In this document: positions 1-9,161 of the stretch, piece after piece
Layout of the letters: the number at the start of each line of letters is the position of its first letter
Position numbering within the stretch: the stretch's first letter is position 1
From: RDYZ01 sp964518905
Lineage (GTDB): Bacteria > Cyanobacteriota > Cyanobacteriia > Cyanobacteriales > Geitlerinemataceae
Length of the DNA: 64,000 nucleotides
NCBI GenBank assembly: GCA_964518905.1
Contig: CAZFJL010000004.1
Span: 1-64,000 of the forward strand
Direction: 5' to 3'
Notes under the pieces: generated by a model
What the model was told of the DNA's origin: nothing
Seen by the model: only the letters and a program-made list of their open reading frames with translations
Database searches by the model: none
Made by a program: the position numbers and the translations under genes

Positions 1-12
1 CTGTACACAAAG

Positions 13-31
13 CCGTCCTCAAGGGACGGGG
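13..31. terminator. GC-rich hairpin downstream of por (terminator or IS200/IS605-type end)
   Basis: CCGTCC (13-18) and GGACGG (24-29) form a hairpin about 45 bases past the por stop. Read on the minus strand it is followed by CTTTG, so it may end por transcription. The string also looks like the end hairpins of IS200/IS605 elements as I remember them. The window edge prevents a decision. Confidence 0.35.
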
Positions 32-73
32 TTTTAGACCCAGGAGTTTGATAAATCTACGTTCGAGATCCCA

Positions 74-1051
74 CTACGCCGTTGCGGCAGCACGAATCCC
101 AACAAGCTTTTCACTCAAATCCCACATGCGATCGGCTTTAAAGGTGCTGCTCGCCTCATCGGAAATTTCCTGGAGAAAGGCATCGCGCCCGTCTTTTTGG
201 CGGTTACCCCAGCTCCAGTACACGCCTGACGCTTTGTATTCCGGCAAATCCACCACATCCGCAACCCGCGTACCGGCCAGCTCTTCGGTGACGTAACCGC
301 CCGTCAGATTTTTCTGGAACCAGGGAAAAATCGTGCGGAAGGCGCTGTAATGATTGCGGAAGAGACCCGTTTCAGCCACGCAGCCGGGATAGAGGGCATT
401 GAACGTAATGCCGGTCGATTCGTGATAGCGGCGGTGCAGCTCGCGCATGGTTAGCATGTTGCACAGTTTGCTGTCTTTGTAGGCTTTCCCGGCCTTGAAC
501 GGTTTGCCGTCGATCATGGCGATCGGCGGTTTAAACCCGGCCTCGAAGCCCTGAAGCGTCCCCAGATCCGGCGGTGCAGGGATGGGGATTTTGCCGCCGA
601 GTTCTTTCGGGTTAGCCGTGACCGTACCCAAAATCACCAGACGCTTATCGTCCGCGCTCGACTGCTTGAGATCATCAAGCATCAGATTGCACAGCAGGAA
701 GTGACCGAGATGATTGGTGGCAACGCAAATTTCGTAGCCGTCTTTATTACGAACCGGTTCCTTTTCGAGCGGCAGATACACCGCAGCATTACAGACCAGG
801 GACTCCAGGCTACGACCGGTTGCGCGGAAGTCATCGACGAATTTACGAACGCTGTCGAAATCCGCGAGATCGAGGTGCATCGTCGTCGTGTTTTCTTCAC
901 GAATGCCGACCTCTTTGGCCACGGTACGCATTTTTTCGAGGTTGCGGCAGGCCATGATGACATGCCAGTTGCCGCGATCGGCCAGGGACTTGGCTGCGTA
1001 GAGACCGACTCCTGAGGTTGTGCCGGTGATGATAACGGTTTTCTGAGTCAT
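74..1051 (-). CDS. por: Light-dependent protochlorophyllide oxidoreductase
   Basis: Reduces protochlorophyllide to chlorophyllide using NADPH and light, the last ring reduction before chlorophyll a. The protein (325 aa from the chosen start) is a short-chain dehydrogenase: an N-terminal GTTSGVG nucleotide-binding loop, a CRNLEK segment after the second strand, an NHLGHF motif and the catalytic pair in AYKDSKLCN. The POR-specific region after this pair and the C-terminal VYWSWGN segment are present. The frame extends five codons upstream, but the ATG at 1051 gives the family's usual MTQKTVII beginning. Nothing downstream is visible except a hairpin near the window edge. Identification is firm. 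Confidence 0.95.
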   Translation of the reverse strand: MTQKTVIITGTTSGVGLYAAKSLADRGNWHVIMACRNLEKMRTVAKEVGIREENTTTMHLDLADFDSVRKFVDDFRATGRSLESLVCNAAVYLPLEKEPVRNKDGYEICVATNHLGHFLLCNLMLDDLKQSSADDKRLVILGTVTANPKELGGKIPIPAPPDLGTLQGFEAGFKPPIAMIDGKPFKAGKAYKDSKLCNMLTMRELHRRYHESTGITFNALYPGCVAETGLFRNHYSAFRTIFPWFQKNLTGGYVTEELAGTRVADVVDLPEYKASGVYWSWGNRQKDGRDAFLQEISDEASSTFKADRMWDLSEKLVGIRAAATA

Positions 1052-1235
1052 GAAGCTTGAGCGCAACGGCGATCGTGCGCCAGAGTAAATTAGGGTTGTT
1101 ATGGATCTTTATAGAATTACATCTTGGCTTGAACTTCGTACCGTTTGACTGCGCTATGTTGCGACTTCGTTACGCTTCTAGATGCAGTGACACGATCGCC
1201 TCGCCAAGATGCCCCGCTAGTCTGAAGGTCGATCG

Positions 1236-3341
1236 CTACTCCACAGGCGGATCGCTAATTTGAAAAGCGTAGGATGATTTGAACTGAACCAAAAAGTCTA
1301 CGCTCGCCAGGGAAGGTCTGGGTTCTGCGTTCAAGTAGGGCAGCGGAGTTTTGTTCAGTTGCTCACGTTCCAGACTTTCCGCTGGCTCATAACCTGAAAC
1401 GCGGCCATCCGCTCGGACTGTGACGCGATAAACCAGCTTACGATCGAATTTAGGGGCAGGCTCTTGAACGTTCGGATAGGCTGACCGTAACTGCGCTGCC
1501 AGCAAACCTTTCAAGACTTCACGTCGAGCCAAGCTGATTTTAATGGGACGTTCGTTAATCCCCAGAGCGATCGTGTCAACATCATAAACACGACCCCAGG
1601 GCGTCACGGTACGACTGCCATCCGGCAAAATTTCGAGCTGAAAATCTGCCACCCCAAACGATGCTTCCGCCGCACGCTGCTCAATGATGGGCGCATGTTG
1701 TTGCCACAGGCTGTAAATCATGGTGTTGCGCGTGACACCCAGCGCCCAGGGATCGTAGGTGTAGTAGTCGATGATATGTCCCTGATCATCAACCGCCAGT
1801 CGGATGATTAACGACTCATAATCGCCAAAATCTAGATCTTTAACATCAACTTTGATGGTTGATTCAAGTTGTTCGGCCAGCCGATCGAGCTGATTAATAT
1901 CTGCGATCGTGGCCTGAGGAAAACCCTGGGTTTGCGATGTCCAATAGGGTGCGATCGTTTTTGAAGACAAAATGGTTTGCAACAAAAGAACATCCGTTGC
2001 CACTTCAAGATCACCTTCTTCCACAAAAATTTCGTGGCAGGAATACCACACATCGGCATGGGTAATGCGGGGATCAAGACCTTGTAAATACACAAAAGCT
2101 TCATCTGTTGTCGGCACATCTAAAACCACATTGACCAACCGACTGGTCGCTTGATAGCACTGCGCTCGTAAATCCTTCCAGCGGAAAACATAGCCCTCGG
2201 GGTACGTTTGCTGAAGTTCCCAATTAAACGCTTGCTCGAATTGAACTTGGGCGCGGGCTAAAAATGCTTTGTCGGTATCCTGTACACGATCGAAATTAAG
2301 CCGAGCCAGTTCGACAAATCCTAGATTGAGATAGATTTGACGTAGCAGATCCGGGTCTTGACCCGCACGGGGATGCAGGCGGGCTCTTTCAAGTGTGGCG
2401 AGGGTTTGGTTGAGCTGCTCTTGGGGTACGCCGCCTTTCCAGCCCGATGTGTTCAGTTCGCGCAGTAGCGAGGCGCGTGCAGAGGCGGTGAGAAAGTATG
2501 GATCGCCCGCAGCTCCGTACGAGTAAGCGTCGATCGCCGCCTCATAGTCTCCCAGAGTTTCGTAAATCTGGCCTTCATCCAGCAAAGACTGAGGATTCGA
2601 GTTGAACTGGAGAGCCCGCTGATAGCTACTCAACGCTTTATTCCACTGTTGATCCGCCGCATAGTCTTCTCCTTGTCTGTGGTAGTAATCACCCAGGCGA
2701 TAGAGATTGGTATGCACGCCGTAGCTGACCACTAACAAGCCCACCGATAGCCCGAAGGTCGCTTCAGCCGTGCGATGACCGGGAACTTTTAAACTTTTGA
2801 GGATCATCTCAAGTGTGTCATGCCCTTTCTGGGTCGCGGCTCCACTCGCGACCAGCGCGAAGCCCGCACCTTGGGCGATCGTGCTGAGAGTCCCTAAAAA
2901 ATCAAACCCTTGGCTGGAGAAGGCTCTCGCCGTCTGAGCCATAAATGTGCCAGACACCAATAGGCAAGTAATCGTAGCCGCTCCCCACACCCAGCCAAAG
3001 CGATTACTACGCATCAGCGTCGAATTTTTCGGGCTGAGATACCACCACCACGCTGACAGCGGGGCGCGATAGCTCAGGCGACATTTTTCTAAAAGGTCGT
3101 AATCATTGAGGGCATCCGCGCATTGCTTCAGCCTGTTGTCCAAGGAAAACAGACGGACAAATAAAGCCGGGTCAAGCTGGGTATCGCCACGCACGATCGA
3201 GTTAATGCGATCGCGAGTCGTCAACGTACAAAATACCGTCTCAACGTTGGGGACATTCGCTGAGGCTAAGGTATTGAGATGTGTTTCATAAACATCAAGA
3301 AGCTCGACGAGATCGTGTGTTTCAGGCTGTTTTTCTAGCAT
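1236..3341 (-). CDS. Membrane-anchored TPR-repeat protein of unknown function
   Basis: I do not recognise a named family. The 701-aa protein has a soluble N-terminal stretch of about 110 residues, three hydrophobic segments (about 115-138, 147-170 and 192-214), then tetratricopeptide-like helices from about 217 to 400 (for example QWNKALSSYQRALQFN and LGDYEAAIDAYSYG). The C-terminal 250 residues are mixed alpha/beta with no motif I can name. TPRs bind protein partners, so a membrane-bound scaffold is a reasonable inference. It is divergent from the HAD gene at 3486 with a 144-bp AT-rich gap, and probably monocistronic. Confidence 0.7.
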   Translation of the reverse strand: MLEKQPETHDLVELLDVYETHLNTLASANVPNVETVFCTLTTRDRINSIVRGDTQLDPALFVRLFSLDNRLKQCADALNDYDLLEKCRLSYRAPLSAWWWYLSPKNSTLMRSNRFGWVWGAATITCLLVSGTFMAQTARAFSSQGFDFLGTLSTIAQGAGFALVASGAATQKGHDTLEMILKSLKVPGHRTAEATFGLSVGLLVVSYGVHTNLYRLGDYYHRQGEDYAADQQWNKALSSYQRALQFNSNPQSLLDEGQIYETLGDYEAAIDAYSYGAAGDPYFLTASARASLLRELNTSGWKGGVPQEQLNQTLATLERARLHPRAGQDPDLLRQIYLNLGFVELARLNFDRVQDTDKAFLARAQVQFEQAFNWELQQTYPEGYVFRWKDLRAQCYQATSRLVNVVLDVPTTDEAFVYLQGLDPRITHADVWYSCHEIFVEEGDLEVATDVLLLQTILSSKTIAPYWTSQTQGFPQATIADINQLDRLAEQLESTIKVDVKDLDFGDYESLIIRLAVDDQGHIIDYYTYDPWALGVTRNTMIYSLWQQHAPIIEQRAAEASFGVADFQLEILPDGSRTVTPWGRVYDVDTIALGINERPIKISLARREVLKGLLAAQLRSAYPNVQEPAPKFDRKLVYRVTVRADGRVSGYEPAESLEREQLNKTPLPYLNAEPRPSLASVDFLVQFKSSYAFQISDPPVE

Positions 3342-3440
3342 CAGAAGAGAGCGTTATTTGGGATTAATTACAGTTGATTTAGGGTGTTGTTATTCGTTAG
3401 TTTAAGGCTTAAGTTTAGATCAAAAGTTGGATTGTTTTGC

Positions 3441-3446
3441 TATTAT
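3441..3446 (+). promoter_or_regulatory. -10-like box upstream of the HAD hydrolase gene
   Basis: TATTAT lies 40 bases before the start codon at 3486 in an AT-rich stretch. No well-spaced -35 hexamer is obvious. Weak, sequence-only call. Confidence 0.3.
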
Positions 3447-3485
3447 GCCAGACTTGGCATTGAACGTATTAAAAGTTAGATCCCT

Positions 3486-4214
3486 ATGCTTCAAGCAATT
3501 CTCTTTGATCTGGATGGTACGCTGACCCATAGCGATCGCGCCCATTTTTCGGTCTGGCAAACTCTATTGTCGGAGCATCAACTATTCATTGATCTCGATT
3601 TTTATAAGCATCATATTAGTGGCAATACGAACGCCAAAATTATTCGTCATATCTTACCCGACTTGTCTCCTCGTGAAGGTTTACAATTCGCCCAAAATAA
3701 AGAGCGGCTCTTTCGTGACATGGCAACCCTGGAACGATTGACCGGACTCGATCGCCTGCTCACGCTGTGCCGATCGAATAACATCCGTCGCGGCGTCGTC
3801 ACCAACGCGCCCCGTGCCAACGCCGAGCATATGCTGAATGTGCTGGGCTTGATGACGGATCAGCACCGCGAGTTTGAAACGGTCGTTCTCGCCGAAGATT
3901 TACCGCGCGGCAAGCCCGATCCCGATCCATATCTCGAAGGATTGCGCCGCTTGGATGTCGCGCCCGAGGTGACGATCGCCTTTGAAGATACGCCAACGGG
4001 TGTGCGATCGGCAGTTGGGGCGAAACTGGTGACGCTTGGGGTGCGTACGACCTACAGCGATCAAGAGCTAACGGCTGCGGGAGCAACGCTAACGATCGAA
4101 GATTTTGCTGATCCGGCGCTATGGTCTTGGCTTCACTCGAATTTTGGCCTGTCGCAAGATGCTTTAGATCGCGTTCAACAAAATGATTCTCGTCATCCGG
4201 AAGGAGACGCCTGA
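3486..4214 (+). CDS. HAD-superfamily hydrolase (sugar-phosphate phosphatase/mutase type)
   Basis: All four HAD motifs are visible: DLDGTL near residue 8 (nucleophile Asp and acid/base Asp), VVTNA (motif II Thr), GKPDPDPY (motif III Lys) and FEDTPTGVRSA (motif IV acidic pair). A helical cap lies between motifs I and II, the subfamily I layout shared by phosphoglycolate phosphatases and beta-phosphoglucomutases. Substrate cannot be read from sequence. The 242-aa length is normal. It stands alone, divergent from the TPR gene; the C-terminal 25 residues are polar and poorly structured. Confidence 0.8.
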   Translation: MLQAILFDLDGTLTHSDRAHFSVWQTLLSEHQLFIDLDFYKHHISGNTNAKIIRHILPDLSPREGLQFAQNKERLFRDMATLERLTGLDRLLTLCRSNNIRRGVVTNAPRANAEHMLNVLGLMTDQHREFETVVLAEDLPRGKPDPDPYLEGLRRLDVAPEVTIAFEDTPTGVRSAVGAKLVTLGVRTTYSDQELTAAGATLTIEDFADPALWSWLHSNFGLSQDALDRVQQNDSRHPEGDA

Positions 4215-4388
4215 ATCACTCCAAGATTGAAAGAATTGACCCGACACTCGCTAAACTTGGAACGCTTGGACGTGTCGGAATATTTGGGAGTTTGGGAATA
4301 ACGTATGACAATACTAAATTCCGATCGCGACCCCACTTTCATCTGATCGTCACCTATTGTTTTCGCCCGTTAGATACGTCTTACAGCT

Positions 4389-5120
4389 ATGTCAGACCTG
4401 GTTTATTGCTACCCGCGCACCCTCTCCGGCACGCTTGTTAAGCGTTACAAACGTTTTTTTGCCGATATCGAACTGGTAAACGGCAGTGTCGTTACGGCTC
4501 ACTGCCCCAATACCGGCCCAATGACGGGCATTTGCGATCCGAGCAGTCCCGTCCTCATTACGCATAGTGATAATCCCAAGCGCAAGCTGAAATACACCTG
4601 GGAGGCGGTGCAGATGCGTGATGCAGCCCGGACGTGGGTGGGAGCGAATACGAATTTGCCGAACAAGGTGATAAAGGGGATGCTCGAACGCCATGAGATC
4701 GCGGCGATCGAGGGCTACGATACGGTGACGCCGGAGGTGAAATATGGCGTAGACGGCAAAAGTCGGATTGATTTTTTGCTGACGGGGGGCGATCGCCAGA
4801 TTTATATCGAAGTTAAAAATACGACCTGGGCGCAGGATGACCTAGCGCTGTTTCCCGATACCGTCACGACGCGAGGTCAAAAACATTTGCGAGAACTCAC
4901 GGCGATCGCCCGAGAACAAGGCGATCGATGTCGATGCGTTATGTTGTACTTCATTAACCGAGGCGACTGTACGCGGTTTGCGCCCGGTGATGAGCGCGAC
5001 CCAGAATACGGCCAGTTACTGCGCGACGCGGTCGCTGCGGGGGTTGAAATTGTCCCGTGTCGCTTCCAGGTTTCACCCGAGGGGTTACACTATCTCGGAC
5101 TGGCGGATGTGGTTCTGTAA
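4389..5120 (+). CDS. sfsA: SfsA family protein (DNA/RNA nuclease SfsA)
   Basis: Full-length 243-aa member of the SfsA family, first described as a sugar fermentation stimulation protein in E. coli and structurally related to nucleases. Visible family features are the N-terminal RYKRFFADIEL, the HCPNTGPMTGI motif, and the core DFLLTGGDRQIYIEVKNTTW with the acidic/Lys nuclease-like residues (D, E-V-K). The cellular role in cyanobacteria is not established. It precedes glnB by 164 bp but glnB seems to have its own promoter. Confidence 0.92.
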   Translation: MSDLVYCYPRTLSGTLVKRYKRFFADIELVNGSVVTAHCPNTGPMTGICDPSSPVLITHSDNPKRKLKYTWEAVQMRDAARTWVGANTNLPNKVIKGMLERHEIAAIEGYDTVTPEVKYGVDGKSRIDFLLTGGDRQIYIEVKNTTWAQDDLALFPDTVTTRGQKHLRELTAIAREQGDRCRCVMLYFINRGDCTRFAPGDERDPEYGQLLRDAVAAGVEIVPCRFQVSPEGLHYLGLADVVL

Positions 5121-5175
5121 TCGAATGATCTCGCGGGTGGTGCGCCGATTACAAGGCGCGTCTGAAGTCATACCG

Positions 5176-5181
5176 TATAAT
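5176..5181 (+). promoter_or_regulatory. Putative -10 box of glnB
   Basis: A perfect TATAAT sits 104 bp before the glnB start. No consensus -35 at 16-18 bp spacing and no clean GTA-N8-TAC NtcA box is seen upstream, although many cyanobacterial glnB promoters are NtcA-dependent. Confidence 0.4.
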
Positions 5182-5284
5182 ACGCAACAAAAAATCCAAG
5201 CGCTATCCCGTTAGCTTGGTTTGGATTCATTGCCGTTCGTTAAATTTGAATCCTGATCCCTGGAATCTTTAAGGAGTTTCGATC

Positions 5285-5623
5285 GTGAAAAAAGTAGAAG
5301 CTATCATTCGTCCCTTCAAACTTGACGAAGTTAAAATCGCTTTGGTTAATGCTGGCATCGTCGGGATGACGGTATCAGAAGTTCGTGGTTTCGGTCGTCA
5401 AAAAGGCCAAACCGAGCGTTATCGTGGCTCAGAATACACCGTTGAATTTCTCCAAAAACTGAAGATCGAAATCGTGATTGATGACGATCAAGTCGATATG
5501 GTCGTCGGCAAGCTGACAGACGCTGCGCGTACGGGTGAAATCGGCGACGGTAAGATTTTTGTCTCGCCGGTTGATGACATCATTCGGATTCGTACGAGCG
5601 AAAAAGGAACCGAGGCGATCTAG
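5285..5623 (+). CDS. glnB: Nitrogen regulatory protein PII
   Basis: PII is a trimeric sensor that binds ATP/ADP and 2-oxoglutarate and controls N-acetylglutamate kinase, PipX and transporters in cyanobacteria. The 112-aa sequence is canonical: MKKVEAIIRPFKLDEVK at the N terminus, T-loop ERYRGSEY with Ser49 (the cyanobacterial phosphorylation site) and Tyr51, and the GEIGDGKIFVSPVDDIIRIRT C-terminal signature. It starts with GTG at 5285, preceded by AAGGAG at 5270-5275. A strong terminator follows at 5654-5700, so it is probably monocistronic. Confidence 0.97.
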   Translation: MKKVEAIIRPFKLDEVKIALVNAGIVGMTVSEVRGFGRQKGQTERYRGSEYTVEFLQKLKIEIVIDDDQVDMVVGKLTDAARTGEIGDGKIFVSPVDDIIRIRTSEKGTEAI

Positions 5624-5653
5624 TCCCCGATTCCAAGCCCATAAGTATAACGA

Positions 5654-5700
5654 TCGCTCGATTTTGGACTCATCACGAGACAAAATCGGGCGATTTTTTT
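5654..5700 (+). terminator. Rho-independent terminator of glnB
   Basis: Arms 5654-5666 (TCGCTCGATTTTG) and 5681-5693 (CAAAATCGGGCGA) pair along 13 bp with one G-T wobble, a 14-base loop and a run of seven T. It lies 30 bases after the glnB stop. Confidence 0.88.
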
Positions 5701-5854
5701 CGCCTTAATGATAAGTTTTGCGTTGATCCTGACTCCAAGAAATCTGCCGGATCTGTACACCTTTCCGATAGAATTTGACCGCTGACGGACACGTTGCTCG
5801 ATCGCCATGACTGTCCGTAACAGCCTGTCATTTCACCTTTTGAATCATTTCGCC

Positions 5855-6940
5855 ATGACCCAGCAGTACCGCATTACCCTTCTTCCCGGTGACGGCATCG
5901 GCCCCGAAATTATCCCGGTCGCGGTTGCTGCGATCAAGACAGTCGGTAAACAGTTTGACTTTGCGTGCAGCTTTGAGACGGCGCTGATCGGCGGCGCGGC
6001 GATCGATGCCACTGGTAGCCCGTTACCGGAGGAAACCCTCACCACCTGCAAGCAAAGCGATGCGGTGATGCTCGCGGCGATCGGCGGCTACAAGTGGGAT
6101 AACCTGCCACGGGAACAGCGCCCAGAAACCGGCTTGCTGGGGCTACGGGCGGGGCTGGAACTGTTCGCCAACCTGCGACCGGCGACGATCCTGCCGCAGT
6201 TAATCGATGCGTCCAGCCTGAAACGCGAGGTGGTCGAAGGGGTCGATATTATGGTGGTGCGCGAACTGACGGGCGGCGTCTATTTCGGTCAGCCGAAGGG
6301 CATCTTTGAAACGGAAACCGGCGAACAGCGCGGCGTGAATACGATGGCGTACACCACGAGCGAGATCGATCGCATCGCCCGCGTCGCCTACGAAACGGCG
6401 CAAAAACGCGGCGGCAAGCTCTGTTCCGTGGATAAAGCCAACGTGTTGGATGTGTCGCAGCTTTGGCGCGATCGCGTCACGGCCTTAAACGCCGACTATA
6501 GCGATGTCGAACTGTCGCACCTCTACGTCGATAACGCCGCCATGCAGCTCATCCGTGCGCCGAAGCAGTTCGACACGATCGTCACCGGCAACCTGTTTGG
6601 CGATATTCTCTCCGACGCAGCGGCCATGCTCACCGGCTCGATCGGGATGCTCCCCTCCGCCAGCCTCGGCGCGGACGGCCCCGGCGTTTACGAACCCGTC
6701 CACGGCTCCGCCCCGGACATCGCCGGTCAAGACAAAGCCAACCCCCTCGCGCAAGTTCTCAGCGCCGCGATGATGTTGCGCTACGCCCTCAATCAACCCA
6801 AAGCGGCCAGCAAGATCGAAGCGGCGGTGATGACCGTGCTCGATCGCGGCTTCCGCACGGGGGATATTATGTCCGAAGGGCAAACCTTAGTGGGCTGCAA
6901 GGCCATGTCAGACGCCCTACTCGAAGCGCTCGAAGCCTAG
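5855..6940 (+). CDS. leuB: 3-isopropylmalate dehydrogenase
   Basis: Catalyses NAD-dependent oxidative decarboxylation of 3-isopropylmalate in leucine synthesis. The 361-aa protein shows the beta-decarboxylating dehydrogenase pattern: ITLLPGDGIGPEI at the N terminus, LGLRAGLELFANLRPA for substrate binding, VVRELTGGVYFG with the catalytic Tyr, DKANVL with the catalytic Lys, TGNLFGDILSDAA with metal-binding Asp residues, and VYEPVHGSAPDIAGQDKANP near the C terminus. The frame opens at 5807, but the ATG at 5855 (MTQQYRITLL) gives the normal N terminus. cobS follows after 62 bp and may be cotranscribed. Confidence 0.96.
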   Translation: MTQQYRITLLPGDGIGPEIIPVAVAAIKTVGKQFDFACSFETALIGGAAIDATGSPLPEETLTTCKQSDAVMLAAIGGYKWDNLPREQRPETGLLGLRAGLELFANLRPATILPQLIDASSLKREVVEGVDIMVVRELTGGVYFGQPKGIFETETGEQRGVNTMAYTTSEIDRIARVAYETAQKRGGKLCSVDKANVLDVSQLWRDRVTALNADYSDVELSHLYVDNAAMQLIRAPKQFDTIVTGNLFGDILSDAAAMLTGSIGMLPSASLGADGPGVYEPVHGSAPDIAGQDKANPLAQVLSAAMMLRYALNQPKAASKIEAAVMTVLDRGFRTGDIMSEGQTLVGCKAMSDALLEALEA

Positions 6941-7002
6941 AGGTTTACAGTTACCGTCAGTGTTGGCGAGCCCATACCGGGCCCATTCGATGAGCTAATT
7001 CG

Positions 7003-7782
7003 ATGAGTAATCGTCATTTCAACTGGTGGGTAAATCAATGGCACAGCATCAGCGCTGCCCTCGTGTTCTACACTTGCCTGCCCGTTCCCGCCAGTTGGAC
7101 GCTCAACTTTAGCGGGATGGCTCGATTTGCGCCGATTATCGGCATTGCGATCGGGATTTTGCTCGGGTTGCTCGATGCGATCCTGACCGCGCTAAATGCG
7201 GCTCCGTTAACCGGCAGTGCCGTCGTGGTGATCGCCGCGATCGCCCTCACCGGCGGGCTGCATCTCGACGGTGCGATCGATCTCGCTGATGGTCTCGCCG
7301 TTCTCGATCCCCAGCGTCGGCTGGAGGTGATGCGCGATAGTGTCACCGGAGCCTTTGGCGCGATGGCTGCCGTAGCGATCGTGGTGTTAAAAGTTGCGGC
7401 ATTAGCCGATCTGTCGGGCGATCGTGCCTTTGTGCTGATGACCGCCGCCGGTTGGGGGCGCTGGGGTCAGGTCGTGGCGATCGTCCGTTATCCCTACCTC
7501 CGCACCCAGGGTAAAGGATCGCTCCACCAGTCACAACAATCCTGGCGCGACCTATTGCCCGGTGCGATCGCGCTGCTACTTCTCGCCCTCGTTCATTTCA
7601 ACGCCCACCCCGATCGCTGGCTCCTCAGCCTCGGATCGGTCATTCTGGGCGTCACGCTATCGACGGGGATCGGAGCCTGGATCGCCCGACAGCTTGGCGG
7701 ACATACCGGCGATACCTACGGTGCGATCGTTGAATGGACAGAAGCATTTATGTTGGTCGGCCTGTCGATCGTGTCAGGCTAA
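7003..7782 (+). CDS. cobS: Adenosylcobinamide-GDP ribazoletransferase (cobalamin synthase)
   Basis: Integral membrane enzyme joining adenosylcobinamide-GDP and alpha-ribazole in the final assembly of the cobalamin nucleotide loop. The 259-aa protein has several hydrophobic helices and the family motifs FYTCLPVP near the N terminus, LTGGLHLDGAIDLADGL (acidic metal-binding residues) and RDSVTGAFGAMA. The C-terminal GGHTGDTYGAIVEWTEA motif is also typical. Its stop codon overlaps, tail to tail, that of the regulator on the other strand (shared bases 7780-7781). Confidence 0.94.
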   Translation: MSNRHFNWWVNQWHSISAALVFYTCLPVPASWTLNFSGMARFAPIIGIAIGILLGLLDAILTALNAAPLTGSAVVVIAAIALTGGLHLDGAIDLADGLAVLDPQRRLEVMRDSVTGAFGAMAAVAIVVLKVAALADLSGDRAFVLMTAAGWGRWGQVVAIVRYPYLRTQGKGSLHQSQQSWRDLLPGAIALLLLALVHFNAHPDRWLLSLGSVILGVTLSTGIGAWIARQLGGHTGDTYGAIVEWTEAFMLVGLSIVSG

Positions 7783-9161
7783 GATGCGCTTTTCTTGAGC
7801 GGAACGAACTGACCGACGGTTTGAAGCAACTTGCTCGGTTCGATCGGCTTCGAGAGAAACGCCGAAGCTTTGACCACCTTGGCGCGAACGCGATCCACAA
7901 TGCCATCCTGACTTGTGAGCATCACGATCGGCAAATCCTTCAAACTCGACACACGCCGAATTTGCGAACACAATTCATAGCCATTAATGACGGGCATCAT
8001 TAAATCCAGCAAAACTAACTTTGGTTTAGCCTGCAATAGCGTCGGAATCGCCTGGAGCGGATCATTCACATCGATATAGCGATAGCCTGCCGACTCCAGG
8101 ATTGTTCGAGCAATACCGCAGTTTTGTGGACTGTCATCAATATGAACAATAGTTGGTTTTTGCGAGTTGGCCAGCGTCTCATAGCCTTCCACAAAATCGA
8201 ACGTAACCGTCGCCGGAGTGCGATCAGGCTGGTGCTTGATCTCTGAATGCGAAATCGCGGCAGGTGGTGAGCTGGCTGTGCTAGGGGGGTGAGGAGCAGC
8301 GGAGGGAGGCGGGCTGCTAGATCCTGGCGCAGTGGATGTTGGGGGACTGGATACGAGATCCTCCGGCGTAGACACTAAGAACTCGGATGCTGGGAGGCTT
8401 GCTGCCGGTCGCTGAACAACAGCGGGTAATTCGCAGTCTGCAATTTCCGTCAGCGCGATCGCCCCCTGACGTACACCTCCCAATAGCGATCGACTGAGAC
8501 GCAACAGATCGCTATTGAGCGCTATGGCCAAGTCTCGTAGGCTGCGATCGCCCTGCGCCATATTAATCAGACGATGTGCCGCTTGAGGCGAGACAATTTT
8601 ACGTAACCGTTCGTCCGAAACAATGCTCGGAGCAAGATTTGGAGAATAGTCACCCAGTTCAATCTGTTGCCATGCTTCCCATTGTTGTAGCGCATGACCA
8701 AAAACATCTTTGACCTTTAAAAGTGCTAGAGATTGACTCGGAGCTTCCTCCGAAAAAGAGGTGTAGGTCAACTCTGTACGATAAGCGGTCTGTAAAATAT
8801 CGAACATTGCTTCCATGGCTACATCCATGATCGCCGCTTGGAGCTGCTCGCGACTCGTTAAACGTTTTTGCAGTGCCACACAAAGTGCTTCGTAAGACCA
8901 AGCTGTTGTTGGAGTTACACTGCGATATAAAGCCGCGATCGTATTGGCCTCAAAGTTCGGCAAATAACGCTCACACAAACGCATCCAGCGCCGCACAGGA
9001 TGCACCCCACCTTCAATCCAAACAATCCGCCCTAAGCGAAAAAAGATATTCCAAGTTAATGTGCCCGTACTGACTGCAAGCCTTCCACTGAAATGATTGC
9101 GTGAAGCAGTAACGAGCGCATTTACAAAGGGTTGGGAAAATTGGGGAATAAGAATATTCAT
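7779..9161 (-). CDS. PATAN-domain response regulator (PatA/PixG-like)
   Basis: 460 aa with three parts. The N-terminal 250 residues resemble the PATAN (DUF4388-type) domain of cyanobacterial response regulators such as PatA and phototaxis regulators. Residues about 265-310 form a Ser/Pro/Ala-rich linker. Residues about 336-455 are a complete CheY-like receiver with acidic pair D342/D343, phospho-acceptor D386 in LLDLMMP, T416 and K438. There is no DNA-binding output domain. Relatives work in phototaxis, pilus control or heterocyst patterning, but no chemotaxis operon surrounds it, so its pathway is open. It ends convergently with cobS. Confidence 0.85.
   Translation of the reverse strand: MNILIPQFSQPFVNALVTASRNHFSGRLAVSTGTLTWNIFFRLGRIVWIEGGVHPVRRWMRLCERYLPNFEANTIAALYRSVTPTTAWSYEALCVALQKRLTSREQLQAAIMDVAMEAMFDILQTAYRTELTYTSFSEEAPSQSLALLKVKDVFGHALQQWEAWQQIELGDYSPNLAPSIVSDERLRKIVSPQAAHRLINMAQGDRSLRDLAIALNSDLLRLSRSLLGGVRQGAIALTEIADCELPAVVQRPAASLPASEFLVSTPEDLVSSPPTSTAPGSSSPPPSAAPHPPSTASSPPAAISHSEIKHQPDRTPATVTFDFVEGYETLANSQKPTIVHIDDSPQNCGIARTILESAGYRYIDVNDPLQAIPTLLQAKPKLVLLDLMMPVINGYELCSQIRRVSSLKDLPIVMLTSQDGIVDRVRAKVVKASAFLSKPIEPSKLLQTVGQFVPLKKSAS

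Noticed and set aside
5161..5200. NtcA box upstream of glnB
   Set aside because: No GTA-N8-TAC at a proper distance from the -10 box; the only GTA-N8-AAC overlaps the -10.
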